From NCBI RefSeq assembly GCF_022811685.1, contig NZ_CP094532.1, positions 521,501 to 585,500 on the forward strand: 64,000 bases of DNA, given 5' to 3'. The DNA comes from Chryseobacterium suipulveris (GTDB lineage: Bacteria; Bacteroidota; Bacteroidia; Flavobacteriales; Weeksellaceae). Shown here one piece after another: positions 26,464 through 36,527 of the stretch. The position numbers and the translations under genes were made by a program. The notes below the pieces were generated by a model. The model had not been told where the DNA came from and searched no databases. It was given only the letters and a program-made list of their open reading frames with translations. Numbering within the stretch: the stretch's first letter is position 1; every line of letters begins with the position of its first letter.

Positions 26464-28404
26464 ATGAATTTCCGCAAAAAAATCAGGAAGAAAATATACA
26501 GCGGGGATAATATTATGAACTTATCAGATATAAGATATTTACCACGATGGATAATATTGTTAATTGATGTTTTCTTTATTTTTCTCGCTATTTCTTTTTC
26601 TTGTTATCTTATAGAAAAGCTGAGCTTTAGTACCCAAAAGGTTTTTTATGACGGGCGATATATGTATGGGTTGATTGTGGCTACAAGTGTTGTATTCATG
26701 GTGGCTTTCCGTACATATGCCGGAATTATTAGACATTCTACATTTATTGATCTTTTTAAGCTTTTCTTGGCTACTTTATGTACAGCGATTGTTGTCGGTG
26801 TCATTAGTTTCTCAGTACGGATTGTTTCAGGATTCCGAATGATTCATATGTCGGTTCCTTTCCTAGCAATTTTTTTTGCATCTTCTTTTATGTTGCTGTT
26901 CATATTCCGACTTTTTGTGAAAGAGTTCTTTCACATTGCGCGTGAATTTAGGCGAAGTACTCTCAAGAAAAGGATTTTGGTTTTGGGTATTGATGAGCAG
27001 TCCATTGCTATTGCAAGAGCTATCCTGGATAATCCAAATTTGCCTTACCATGTAGTAGGATTTTTAACCCAAAGACACGACTCCAAACGTGCTCATTTGC
27101 TTGGGAAACCCATATTCATTAAAGAAAAAATAGAACGAAATACGAAGGAAGACCTTGCGTTAGATGGGGTTTTGATAGTTAAGGAAATGATGGCCAAAAA
27201 CGAGATGGATTCTTGGGTTAATCTTTTTCTTGAAAAAGATCTTCAAGTTTTCAAAGCGCCTTCTGTACAAAAACTGCGAGATAGTGATTTTGGGATGACT
27301 ATCCGAAATCTTCAGATTGAAGATCTTCTCAATCGTAAACCGATCAGGATCGAAAATGAAGAGGTCAAAAAAAGACACTATAAGAAATCCGTATTGATAA
27401 CCGGTGGAGCTGGATCAATAGGAAGCGAAATATTGAGACAAGTTGCACAATTTGATCCCGAAGTCATAGTTGTCGTGGATCAGGCAGAAACGCCGCTTTA
27501 CGAGATAGAGCTTGAAATGCGCAAAAGCTATCCTCATATTCAGTTCAAGTTTGTTCTAGCAGATATTTCTAACATTCATAGGATTGAACCGCTTTTCGAG
27601 AAGTACCGTTTCTCTATGGTCTATCATGCGGCTGCTTACAAACATGTGCCAATGATTGAAGAAAATCCACATGAAGCAATTTTGGTCAATGTGCTCGGCA
27701 GTAGAAATTTGGCCACGCTGTCTTGTAAGTACAAGGTAAACCGGTTTGTAATGGTATCAACGGATAAGGCGGTAAAGCCAACCAATGTGATGGGTGCATC
27801 GAAACGAGCTGCTGAACTTTTTGTGCAGGCACTGCAGAATACCGAAGGAAATATTACAAAATTCATTACCACACGTTTTGGGAATGTTTTAGGTTCAAAT
27901 GGTTCTGTAATACCGCACTTCAAAAAACAGATTGAAGCAGGAGGTCCGGTTACAATCACTCATCCCGATATTGTGCGGTATTTCATGACAATCCCCGAAG
28001 CTTGTGATCTCGTTTTGCAAGCAGGTACAATGGGCAAGGGAGGTGAGATTTTCGTTTTTGATATGGGGGAACCAATGAAAATTCTTGATCTTGCCACAAG
28101 GATGATTAAGCTATCAGGATTTGAGCCAAATTCTGATATCAAAATTGTTTTCACAGGTTTAAGACCGGGCGAGAAATTATATGAAGAACTGTTAAGCGAT
28201 GACGCTAAGACAATGCCTACCCACAACGAGAAAATAATGATTTCAAAAGATCCTACAATGGCTTATGAAGAAATCGAGGTTTTCTTCAAAAGAATTATTC
28301 GTTCTGCCTTTCGAAGGGAAAAAGTTGAAGTGGTGCAGATTTTGAAGGAGATCGTTCCCGAATTCAAAAGCAACAATTCCATTTACGAGGTTTTGGATAA
28401 GTAA
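26464..28404 (+). CDS. UDP-GlcNAc 4,6-dehydratase, membrane-bound (PglF/WbpM/CapD-like)
   Basis: This 646-residue protein has four N-terminal membrane segments, a first Rossmann domain (KKRILVLGIDEQSIAIARAI) and a second catalytic SDR domain with GGAGSIGSE. The active-site stretch STDKAVKPTNVMGASK has Met where classical SDRs have Tyr (MxxxK), as known for this family. It makes UDP-2-acetamido-2,6-dideoxy-4-ketohexose. An in-frame ATG at 26515 is an alternative start. Confidence 0.92.
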   Translation: MNFRKKIRKKIYSGDNIMNLSDIRYLPRWIILLIDVFFIFLAISFSCYLIEKLSFSTQKVFYDGRYMYGLIVATSVVFMVAFRTYAGIIRHSTFIDLFKLFLATLCTAIVVGVISFSVRIVSGFRMIHMSVPFLAIFFASSFMLLFIFRLFVKEFFHIAREFRRSTLKKRILVLGIDEQSIAIARAILDNPNLPYHVVGFLTQRHDSKRAHLLGKPIFIKEKIERNTKEDLALDGVLIVKEMMAKNEMDSWVNLFLEKDLQVFKAPSVQKLRDSDFGMTIRNLQIEDLLNRKPIRIENEEVKKRHYKKSVLITGGAGSIGSEILRQVAQFDPEVIVVVDQAETPLYEIELEMRKSYPHIQFKFVLADISNIHRIEPLFEKYRFSMVYHAAAYKHVPMIEENPHEAILVNVLGSRNLATLSCKYKVNRFVMVSTDKAVKPTNVMGASKRAAELFVQALQNTEGNITKFITTRFGNVLGSNGSVIPHFKKQIEAGGPVTITHPDIVRYFMTIPEACDLVLQAGTMGKGGEIFVFDMGEPMKILDLATRMIKLSGFEPNSDIKIVFTGLRPGEKLYEELLSDDAKTMPTHNEKIMISKDPTMAYEEIEVFFKRIIRSAFRREKVEVVQILKEIVPEFKSNNSIYEVLDK

Positions 28405-28423
28405 TACAGAATTGTATATTTGC
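28393..28423 (+). promoter_or_regulatory. Promoter TTG-N19-TATATTTGC for the export genes
   Basis: TTG at 28393-28395 lies inside the end of the dehydratase gene and TATATTTGC at 28415-28423, 19 bp apart, matching the Bacteroidota consensus. The ATG of the Wza-like gene follows 24 bases later. It could drive the export and assembly genes separately from the precursor genes. Confidence 0.75.
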
Positions 28424-28447
28424 AAAAATTTTTTTAGAAGATTTATA

Positions 28448-29233
28448 ATGAATAAAAATATTCCATGGTTCCTATGCGTCATTTTTTTTATTACCGCATG
28501 TAAAACAAAAGAAAAAACCAGCCAGTTAAACTACATGCAAAATGTAGAACAGGTCGCGGTAGAAGCATCGATGAAGAATGCTTATCCTACAATCCAGATC
28601 GGGGATAACCTTTTGATCTACGTCACTGCAAAAAACATGGATGTAGTAAGACCATTCAACCAAAATTATTACTCTACTCAAACTTCCACCGCAGTAAATG
28701 CGCCTTCTTCTGAAAAACCTTACATTGTTGATACATCCTACGAAATCGACTTTCCAACACTGGGTAAAATTAATGTTCAAAATAAAACTGTTGAAGCGAT
28801 CAAGCAAGAACTCACTACGCAAATTTCAAAATATGTGATTAATCCTACGGTTACCGTTCGGCTTGCAAACTTCAAAGTTACCGTATTGGGTGAAGTCGCT
28901 CGACCCGGTATTGTGGGTGTACCGGAGGGACAAACTAATCTCTTGGCTGCATTAGGTTTAGCTGGAGATGTCACAATGTATGCTGATAGACGCAACGTAC
29001 TTATTGTGCGTAACGCTGATAACGAAATTTCTAAGCATCGAATCGATATGATGGATGCTAATTTCATCAATTCCCCCTATTTTCAGTTGAAGCAGAATGA
29101 TGTAATCTATGTTGCGTCGAACGAAAACAAAGAAAAAGTTGCAAGGCAGGATCCAAACACCGGTATATACATTGCGGTTGCAGGTATGGTGATCGGTCTT
29201 GCGGGCATTTTTATTACCATTTTTAAAAAATAA
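28448..29233 (+). CDS. Polysaccharide export lipoprotein (Wza-like)
   Basis: The ATG at 28448 (MNKNIPWFLCVIFFITAC) gives 261 residues with a lipobox ITAC, lipidated at Cys18. The Poly_export domain is visible (IQIGDNLLIYVTAKN, then VDTSYEIDFPTLGKINV) and a SLBB-type repeat (VTVLGEVARPGIVGVPEGQT). A C-terminal hydrophobic segment (IAVAGMVIGLAGIFITIF) could span a membrane. It is the outer-membrane export component paired with the following Wzc-like gene. Confidence 0.92.
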   Translation: MNKNIPWFLCVIFFITACKTKEKTSQLNYMQNVEQVAVEASMKNAYPTIQIGDNLLIYVTAKNMDVVRPFNQNYYSTQTSTAVNAPSSEKPYIVDTSYEIDFPTLGKINVQNKTVEAIKQELTTQISKYVINPTVTVRLANFKVTVLGEVARPGIVGVPEGQTNLLAALGLAGDVTMYADRRNVLIVRNADNEISKHRIDMMDANFINSPYFQLKQNDVIYVASNENKEKVARQDPNTGIYIAVAGMVIGLAGIFITIFKK

Positions 29234-29246
29234 TTTAGTTTAGAAA

Positions 29247-31604
29247 ATGAGTCAGATCTCAAAAGCAGAAAATTCAGAAGAAATAAATATAAGCGAGATA
29301 ATTAGACCTTACCTTAATAAATGGAAATGGTTTTTACTTTCGTTATTTTTGCTCATATCTTTGGTTTTGTTTTACATTTTAAGGACATCACCAGTCTATG
29401 AAATACGTTCTACAGTACTCATTCGTGATGTCAAAAAATCGGCTCTGGATTTTGGGATGATGTCTGAACTTTCAAGTTTTGGTGGACGATCTTCGAGTAC
29501 GATTAATAATGAGATGGAGTTATTGAGGTCTAGAAAGCTCATGAAGGAAGTAGTAGAGCGACTAGGCATTCGTACAAAAGTTTTTGCCGAAAATGGATTG
29601 AAAAAACCTGAATTATATGGGGAAATGATGCCCTTCGCTGTAAAAGTTATCACGGAAAAGGAGATTGACCCTGATGTAAAAATACGACCGGTCAAGGTTA
29701 AGATGTCAGGTGATATACTTACACTTGATGCAGATAATTTTAGCAAGCCAATTACGACCACATACAACAAGACTATCAGCTTGCCCTACGCAAATTTGAT
29801 GATTGTAAAAAACCCGAATTTTAATAAAGTCAAAGCAAAGAAATTAGAAAACTTCTTTTTCACCTTTACTCCTGAAGAGAAAACCGTCATCGATTTACAG
29901 AAGAATCTTGATATTAGTCTAGTAGACAAAGACGCGACTGTTATTGGCATTAATTTTAAGTATGCCAATATAGAGAAAGGAAAAAAAGTTGTAAATACAC
30001 TCATCGATGCTTATAATGATGACGCAATCAATGATAAAAATTCCGAATCAAAGAAAACCAAAGAATTTATTGATGAAAGACTTTCTATTATTACCAATGA
30101 ATTAGGGGAAGTTGAAGATGAAAAACAAAGATTTAAAACCGCAAATCAAATTACTGATATTCCTACCGAAACACAAATTAATTTAGGGAATTCGGCGGCA
30201 TCCAGATCGAGGTTGTTAGATACTGAAACACAGTTATCAATTAATAATGATTTGATTAGCTATCTTTCAAAACAAGGTACAAATCAAGTTTTGCCATCTA
30301 CAATTGGTCTTAGTAATCCCACAGCTTCAGCAAATATTAGCACTTATAATGAGTTGGTTATGGAGCGAAATAGACTTCTAGAATCTGCAACGCCGCAAAA
30401 TCCAGCCATTGTAGAACTTACAAAACAGATTGCCAATGTAAGAACTGCAATCATGGATAATCTTGTTAAGAATCGGACTAGTTTGAGCGAAATTCGCAAT
30501 CAAATTATAAGTGAACAAAATGTACTGAACTCCAAAATTAGAAAAGTTCCGGTTTGGGAAAAAATGTTTAGAAACATTGAAAGACAACAATCCATCAAAG
30601 AAAATCTTTATCTTATTCTCTTACAGAAAAGAGAAGAAACCGCTATACTTTTAGCAAATACTACACCGAAGGCAAAAATTGTTGACTATGCTTTTCCTTC
30701 AATAAAGCCGGTAGCTCCAAAGAAACTTATAATTTTACCTGTGGGCGTTATACTAGGTTTACTGATACCCGGTATGTTTATTTATCTACGTGAGATTCTG
30801 AACAATAAAGTAAGAAGTAAGCATGATCTAGAGAAGATAAGTAAAGCAAACATTATTGGCGAGTTACCAAGTGTTGTTAAGGGTGAATCTGACATTGTTG
30901 TACAGAACGATTTGTCACCAATGGCTGAAGCATTTAGAATTTTAGTTACCAACATGAAGTTTATGCTTCCAAGAAAAGACAAAGCACAAATAATCTTTGT
31001 TACATCTTCAGTGAAAGGAGAAGGTAAGACATTCGTTTCCGTAAATATTGGTCTTACCTTGGCAAATGCTAAAACTAAAGTTCTCGTCATTGGCGCCGAT
31101 ATTAGGAATCCACAGTTGCAGAGATATAATCCTTCTGCAAAAGGCATTGCCGGGTTAACAGAATATTTGTATGACTCAACGATAAAACCTGAGGATGTAA
31201 TTCACCAGTCTAACATAAATTCCTACTGTGATTTTCTTTATTCTGGAAGTATTCCTCCTAATCCAACAGAGTTGCTTAGCAATGGTAGAATGAAAACCTT
31301 AATTGATGAAGTAAGTAAACGTTATGATTATGTCATTTTGGATACAGCACCTTTGATGTTGGTTACAGATTCATTATTATTTGCAGACTATTCAGATTCT
31401 ACTGTTTACGTTACCAGATCCAACTATACGGAAAAGAAATTAATAGATTTCGCAGATAATTTAATTGATCAAAAGAAAATCAAAAATGTAGCATTTGTGT
31501 TGAATGATGTTAAGAAGGAGTATTTCAGCTATGGAAATAAGTATGGTTATGGTTATCAAGCTGAAGAAAAGACTTGGTTTCAGAAGCTTATAGGTAGAGA
31601 ATGA
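29247..31604 (+). CDS. Chain-length determinant / tyrosine kinase (Wzc-like)
   Basis: This 785-residue protein combines an N-terminal Wzz domain with two membrane segments (about 25-47 and 500-520) and a long coiled periplasmic part with a cytosolic BY-kinase. Walker A is SVKGEGKT at about 587-595, Walker A' is VLVIGADIRNPQ, and a downstream Walker B-like YVILDTAPLML follows. The C-terminus has a tyrosine cluster (EYFSYGNKYGYGYQAEE), the expected autophosphorylation tail. No partner phosphatase (Wzb-like) is seen in the window. Confidence 0.93.
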   Translation: MSQISKAENSEEINISEIIRPYLNKWKWFLLSLFLLISLVLFYILRTSPVYEIRSTVLIRDVKKSALDFGMMSELSSFGGRSSSTINNEMELLRSRKLMKEVVERLGIRTKVFAENGLKKPELYGEMMPFAVKVITEKEIDPDVKIRPVKVKMSGDILTLDADNFSKPITTTYNKTISLPYANLMIVKNPNFNKVKAKKLENFFFTFTPEEKTVIDLQKNLDISLVDKDATVIGINFKYANIEKGKKVVNTLIDAYNDDAINDKNSESKKTKEFIDERLSIITNELGEVEDEKQRFKTANQITDIPTETQINLGNSAASRSRLLDTETQLSINNDLISYLSKQGTNQVLPSTIGLSNPTASANISTYNELVMERNRLLESATPQNPAIVELTKQIANVRTAIMDNLVKNRTSLSEIRNQIISEQNVLNSKIRKVPVWEKMFRNIERQQSIKENLYLILLQKREETAILLANTTPKAKIVDYAFPSIKPVAPKKLIILPVGVILGLLIPGMFIYLREILNNKVRSKHDLEKISKANIIGELPSVVKGESDIVVQNDLSPMAEAFRILVTNMKFMLPRKDKAQIIFVTSSVKGEGKTFVSVNIGLTLANAKTKVLVIGADIRNPQLQRYNPSAKGIAGLTEYLYDSTIKPEDVIHQSNINSYCDFLYSGSIPPNPTELLSNGRMKTLIDEVSKRYDYVILDTAPLMLVTDSLLFADYSDSTVYVTRSNYTEKKLIDFADNLIDQKKIKNVAFVLNDVKKEYFSYGNKYGYGYQAEEKTWFQKLIGRE

Positions 31605-32917
31605 AGCTAATATTTAAAAGAATATTAAATAATAGTTTCCTACAAGACAGTTTTTGGGCACTTTTGGGGAATGTCATATTTAGAGGTGCTGCTTTGATCA
31701 CCTCTATCATGCTTGCACGCATTCTGCAAAAAACTGTTTTTGGTGAATTTAACTCCCTGAAGAACACACTTACGACGCTTGCAATTTTTACTACATTTGG
31801 TTTGGGGTACTCTTCAACAAAATTCATTGCAGATTATATCATTCTAAAAAAAACTAATCCTAAATATTTGGTAAGAAAGATTTACACTATTACCCTTGTT
31901 TTCAGTGGGTTAATTTCATTTCTTCTGTATGTCTTTTCGTCAAAAATTTCTCTTTTATATTATAATAGTCTTACATTCTCGCAAGAAATAAAAATTCTAT
32001 CTCTCTGGGTGCTGCTCACAGCGGTTTCAACTGCTCAGAATGGTGTTATTGCGGGTTTTGGAATATTTAAAAAGCTTACATCAGTTAATATTGTAATGGG
32101 ATTAGTCACCATCTTATTTCTCCCTGTTCTTGCTTATTATTATGGATTAACAGGAGCATGTTTTGCTTTGCTACTCATTCAGGCCGCTAATGCAGTTTTA
32201 TATTTTATATTGATTGACAAAGAACTTAAGCTATTAAGCACCAATTCATTTAAAAACATATCTACACATACAGAACCGGCATATAAAGATATTCTGATTT
32301 TCTCTCTACCCTTAACTCTTATTGAGGCATTCTTTTCTCTTTTTCTCTGGTTGAATTATTTTTTGCTTCAAACTTATCAGAATTATGATGAGGTTGCTTT
32401 GTATGCAGCTGCAATGCAATGGTATATTGTATTGCTATTTATTCCTACTGTATTAAGAAACGTTATACTTTCCTATTTTTCAAAGAACGATTCTGCTTCA
32501 AAAAAACAAGTTTTGAGAAACGCTGTCCTAATTTCATTTGTAACGACTCTTTTTCCAGCTTTGTTATTAAGTTTTATTGCCCCATATATTTCAAAAATGT
32601 ACGGGGAATCATTTCATGGTCTCACTACGGTATTAAGGATTGTAATCTTTATTCCGGTTTTTTCTAGTATCTTGAATGTCCTTGAACAGTTTTTATTCTC
32701 ATGTTCTAAAAATTGGATCGTTTTTATTATCTGTTTCACAAAGGATTTTCTAACATTTCTTATATTCTTTTGTGTTTTGTACTTTTGGAATGTTCAGCAT
32801 GGTGCAATATATTTAACTTCTGCATATCTGCTGATGAATGTTGTAACTATGGTTATTTATGGATTAATCTATTACAGGACTGATGTTTTTAGACAGTATT
32901 TGAAGTCAGTTAACTAA
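31601..32917 (+). CDS. Polysaccharide flippase (Wzx-like)
   Basis: This 438-residue protein has about 12-14 hydrophobic segments and starts within the Wzc-like stop codon (ATGA overlap). The N-terminal segment SFWALLGNVIFRGAALITSI followed by ARILQKTVFGEFN is characteristic of the MATE/MOP polysaccharide transporters. It should flip lipid-linked repeat units to the periplasmic face. Confidence 0.9.
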   Translation: MKLIFKRILNNSFLQDSFWALLGNVIFRGAALITSIMLARILQKTVFGEFNSLKNTLTTLAIFTTFGLGYSSTKFIADYIILKKTNPKYLVRKIYTITLVFSGLISFLLYVFSSKISLLYYNSLTFSQEIKILSLWVLLTAVSTAQNGVIAGFGIFKKLTSVNIVMGLVTILFLPVLAYYYGLTGACFALLLIQAANAVLYFILIDKELKLLSTNSFKNISTHTEPAYKDILIFSLPLTLIEAFFSLFLWLNYFLLQTYQNYDEVALYAAAMQWYIVLLFIPTVLRNVILSYFSKNDSASKKQVLRNAVLISFVTTLFPALLLSFIAPYISKMYGESFHGLTTVLRIVIFIPVFSSILNVLEQFLFSCSKNWIVFIICFTKDFLTFLIFFCVLYFWNVQHGAIYLTSAYLLMNVVTMVIYGLIYYRTDVFRQYLKSVN

Positions 32918-32940
32918 ACATTCGGCAGTAATTTGTTTTA

Positions 32941-34278
32941 ATGGATAAAATTGTAGCAATAATTATATTAATATTTGGAATAGCTATTTTCAGCTATGCC
33001 CCGTTAAAATATGATTATGGGTATAGTGTATTTTGTGGTGTGGCTTATGTCGTAATAATTTTATTGTATAATCTTGTTAGAAAGAAGGCGAATTATTTCG
33101 ATTTCGACTCGTTATTCTTTTTCACCTTTTTCTTTGTCACGCTTTACTATCCCATATTCATGTTTGAAACCGACGCGACTAGATATGTGTTCTTTTTATT
33201 TCAATTTGATACAGATGTAATTCCCAGATCTTCAGCATTGGCTGTTTTGGGTATGGCAGCATATGTTTTTGGGTCATTATTAGTTTTTCCAAAAAGCAAT
33301 AAACAAGAAGATAGTAATGAAAAGAAAAGCGGCAGATTAGTTAAGACTAAAAAATTTTATTATATTGCTCTAATACTTTTCATTCTTTATATTGCTACAG
33401 GTGGCTATTTTGAATTGAGAGCAGTTTATTTTGGAGGAGTTTATGAGGCCAATCCTGTTTCAAAGTACATTAATTTGTTTTATCCTGCCTTTCTTTTCGC
33501 AGGCATCATCTGTGATTTTTATAATGCAAAAATTATTTCTCCCAACAAGTTCAGGTTCAGAAAAATTAGTATTATAGCATACATAACAATATTGGTAATT
33601 GTGCTCGGACTTTTGTTTGCAGGTAGTAGGACAATTCCCTTACAAGTTATTTTGATGATTTTGGGTCTTTATTCTCTTCTTTACAAAAAGGTAAATCTTA
33701 TTAGATTTTTAGGTTTTATCCTTATTGGATTGATAACCATGTTCTCAGTGGTAATATTACGAGGATATCAACAGGACTCAAAAACTAGCGGTGCAGATAT
33801 CGTTATGGATTTGATTATCAACAATCGTAATAATTTCTTAGCCATTGAACAAGTAAGGGATAACGGTTATACTTATGGAGAATCAATGCTATCCCAATTT
33901 GTTGCACCGATTCCATTCTTTCAAAACCTGTTGCTCAGTAGTGGATACAAAGAACAAGAATTATCGTCGCAAAAGCTTTTTACGTTTATTACCCTTGGAG
34001 AACTGGATAAGTTTTATGGTATTGGGACTACTATTATAGCAGATGTTTATATTGCATTTGGAGTAATTGGAGCTATTTTTTTTATGAGTTTTCTGGGTTA
34101 TACCATTAATAAAAATCGCATTAAAGCTAACAATAGTATCTTTGCACTTACTGCGTACGCCATCTTTATCTCTTATTCAATCTATCTTGCGCGTGCGGAA
34201 TATTTTTTCTTTATGAGATATTTAATATGGACATTAATGATTGTTTTATTAGCAACAAAAAAATTTAGATTCAATTAG
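32941..34278 (+). CDS. O-antigen/capsule repeat-unit polymerase (Wzy-like)
   Basis: This 445-residue protein has about 12 hydrophobic segments and a large soluble loop after AGSRTIPLQVILMILG. The loop contains RGYQQDSKTSG. It matches the oligosaccharide repeat-unit polymerase pattern, with the Arg-rich loops expected of Wzy. Its place directly after the flippase supports the call, as Wzy sequences are otherwise poorly conserved. Confidence 0.82.
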   Translation: MDKIVAIIILIFGIAIFSYAPLKYDYGYSVFCGVAYVVIILLYNLVRKKANYFDFDSLFFFTFFFVTLYYPIFMFETDATRYVFFLFQFDTDVIPRSSALAVLGMAAYVFGSLLVFPKSNKQEDSNEKKSGRLVKTKKFYYIALILFILYIATGGYFELRAVYFGGVYEANPVSKYINLFYPAFLFAGIICDFYNAKIISPNKFRFRKISIIAYITILVIVLGLLFAGSRTIPLQVILMILGLYSLLYKKVNLIRFLGFILIGLITMFSVVILRGYQQDSKTSGADIVMDLIINNRNNFLAIEQVRDNGYTYGESMLSQFVAPIPFFQNLLLSSGYKEQELSSQKLFTFITLGELDKFYGIGTTIIADVYIAFGVIGAIFFMSFLGYTINKNRIKANNSIFALTAYAIFISYSIYLARAEYFFFMRYLIWTLMIVLLATKKFRFN

Positions 34279-34353
34279 ATTTATGAAAGAGTTTTAGATT
34301 TATTGTTTAATTCATAATTAATATAGCTTTAAGATACGAAAAAAAGATAAGTA

Positions 34354-35505
34354 ATGAAATTATTATATTGTATTCCGACACTGGAAACAAGCGGGGGAAC
34401 AGAAAGAATTGTTGTTGAAAAAATAAATTACCTGATCGATAATGGTTACGAAATAATCATCATAACGACTGAAGGCAAATCCCGTAAATCTTTTTTTAAT
34501 TTAAATGCGAAAGCAACAGTTATTCCTTTAAATATCAATTTTAATGAGGTCCTCAATGAAATACTGCCACTAAAATTACTGAAGACAAAAAGTAAATTAC
34601 GGTTATATAAACAACAGCTTAAGCAATTAATAGACAGGGAATCAATAGACATTGTGATTTCAACTGGTGCAAAAGAATTGGAGTTTCTTGGAAAACTCGA
34701 CATTTCCGCCAAGAAAGTCTGCGAGCTACATTTCTCTAAAAATTTTCGAAAGCAGGCCTACATTTCCAGAAGTGCCAATATCTTCTGGAATTTGATTGGC
34801 GAACTGCGTACCAGAGAATTGATCAACCAAACAAAAAATCTTGACAAACTCGTAGTATTAACAAAAGAGGACGAATCGGAATGGAAAGAATCGAATGAAA
34901 ACATTACCCAAATCTATAATTTTAGTGCTTTCGAATCCGAAGAAGTATCCAACTTAAATACTAAAACCGTAATTGCCGTAGGAAGATTGGCAGAACAAAA
35001 AGGCTTCGACTTGCTCATCGATGCATGGTCTTTGGTAGTTGCAGAAAATAATGATTGGATACTTAGAATTTTGGGTACAGGACATTTAGAAAACCAGTTG
35101 AAAGAGCAAGCTAAAAGACTTGGAATATTTGATTCCATTGTTTTCGAAGGACAAACTGATTTTGTTGCAGAAAAAATACTTCAAAGTGCTATATTTGCAC
35201 TTTCATCTAGATATGAGGGATTTCCATTAGTTTTGTTGGAGAGCATTACCTGCGGAGTACCAATCGTTAGTTTTGATTGTAAAACAGGGCCAAGCGAAAT
35301 CATAACCGCAAACGACTGCGGAATACTCGTTCAAGACGGAAATATTCACGAATTTGCCAAATCACTCATTAAAGTAATGAATGACGAGGAGTTGAGAAAA
35401 AAAATGGGAGAAAAAGCAAAAGAAAAGTCCCGTTTTTTTTCTAAAAAATTTATTATGAACCAGTGGACCGCATTATTTGATGAGTTAATGAAGGTTAAGA
35501 AATGA
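34354..35505 (+). CDS. Glycosyltransferase family 4
   Basis: This 383-residue protein has GT4 blocks: an N-terminal IPTLETSGGTERIVVEKIN, then VIAVGRLAEQKGFDLLIDAW, WILRILGTGHLENQL, and the E-x7-E segment ALSSRYEGFPLVLLESITCG followed by KTGPSEII. This resembles the galactosyl- and glucosyltransferases of capsule loci. It overlaps the next gene by 4 bp. Confidence 0.92.
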   Translation: MKLLYCIPTLETSGGTERIVVEKINYLIDNGYEIIIITTEGKSRKSFFNLNAKATVIPLNINFNEVLNEILPLKLLKTKSKLRLYKQQLKQLIDRESIDIVISTGAKELEFLGKLDISAKKVCELHFSKNFRKQAYISRSANIFWNLIGELRTRELINQTKNLDKLVVLTKEDESEWKESNENITQIYNFSAFESEEVSNLNTKTVIAVGRLAEQKGFDLLIDAWSLVVAENNDWILRILGTGHLENQLKEQAKRLGIFDSIVFEGQTDFVAEKILQSAIFALSSRYEGFPLVLLESITCGVPIVSFDCKTGPSEIITANDCGILVQDGNIHEFAKSLIKVMNDEELRKKMGEKAKEKSRFFSKKFIMNQWTALFDELMKVKK

Positions 35506-36527
35506 TACTTATAGACACAATCTTCATCAACAATGGTGGGGGTAAAATTTTACTTGATTATCTTTATGATGTGTTGGGCGCCATTCCAAAACACAAAATC
35601 ATTATGTTAATCGACCACAGAATTAAGTCTGAGTATTCATTGAAGAAAGACGGTGATATTGAGTTCATTTTCTTGAAGGGACTGACTGAGCGCAACAACT
35701 TCTACAAAAAAAACGCAACAAAGTTTAATACAATATTATGTTTTGGTAATATTCCTCCAAATATCAGGACAGATGCCAAAGTTTATACCTATTTTCATCA
35801 GCCAATGTATTTGAATATTCCAAAAGAGTTTAGTACTTTGGAAAAAATCAAATTTAAGCTGAAGATTTTTATTCTCAATTCATATAAAAATAATACCGAT
35901 TTTTGGTTAGTGCAAAGTCTATTCATAAAGGATGAACTGCAAAAAAAGTTCAAATTACCTGAGAAAGCAGTAAAAAAGTTACCTTTTTATCCTCCTTTCA
36001 AAGATGAAAAAACATATCAAAGAATACCTAATACGTTTCTGTATGTAAGTAATGCTAATCCGCATAAAAACCATTTTAGATTAATTGACGCATTTTGCCA
36101 GTATTATAACCAGCAAAAGAAAGGTGAACTCACACTCACAGTGAATCATACCTTTCCGGAAGTAGTAAAATATATAGAGAAAAAGGTGAAAGAAGGATAC
36201 CCCATTAATAATATTGGTTTTATTTATAGGGAAGATCTGTATAGGTATTATCATACCCATGAATATCTAATTTTTCCAAGTTTAGCTGAAAGCTATGGAC
36301 TGGGAATTATCGAAGCAATCGAAAACGGCTGTAAGGTTTTAGGAGCAGACTTGCCTTATATGCATGAAATTTGCGTTCCGACGCTTTCGTTTGACCCTTT
36401 ACAGACGAACGAAATATTTAAATGTTTGATGAAGACCGGCGAAGCAGATAACCTCCCGTTCTCAAAACCCAAAACACGAAATCAAATAGACGAGCTAATA
36501 AAATTATTGACCTCGAATGAAAATTAA
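35502..36527 (+). CDS. Glycosyltransferase (GT1/GT4-type)
   Basis: This 341-residue protein has a C-terminal GT-B domain with NTFLYVSNANPHKNHFRLID and the acidic pair region FPSLAESYGLGIIEAIENGC. The N-terminal half is short and diverged, with YFHQPMYLNIPKEF. It should add one sugar of the repeat unit; specificity is unknown. It overlaps the following gene by 11 bp. Confidence 0.85.
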   Translation: MILIDTIFINNGGGKILLDYLYDVLGAIPKHKIIMLIDHRIKSEYSLKKDGDIEFIFLKGLTERNNFYKKNATKFNTILCFGNIPPNIRTDAKVYTYFHQPMYLNIPKEFSTLEKIKFKLKIFILNSYKNNTDFWLVQSLFIKDELQKKFKLPEKAVKKLPFYPPFKDEKTYQRIPNTFLYVSNANPHKNHFRLIDAFCQYYNQQKKGELTLTVNHTFPEVVKYIEKKVKEGYPINNIGFIYREDLYRYYHTHEYLIFPSLAESYGLGIIEAIENGCKVLGADLPYMHEICVPTLSFDPLQTNEIFKCLMKTGEADNLPFSKPKTRNQIDELIKLLTSNEN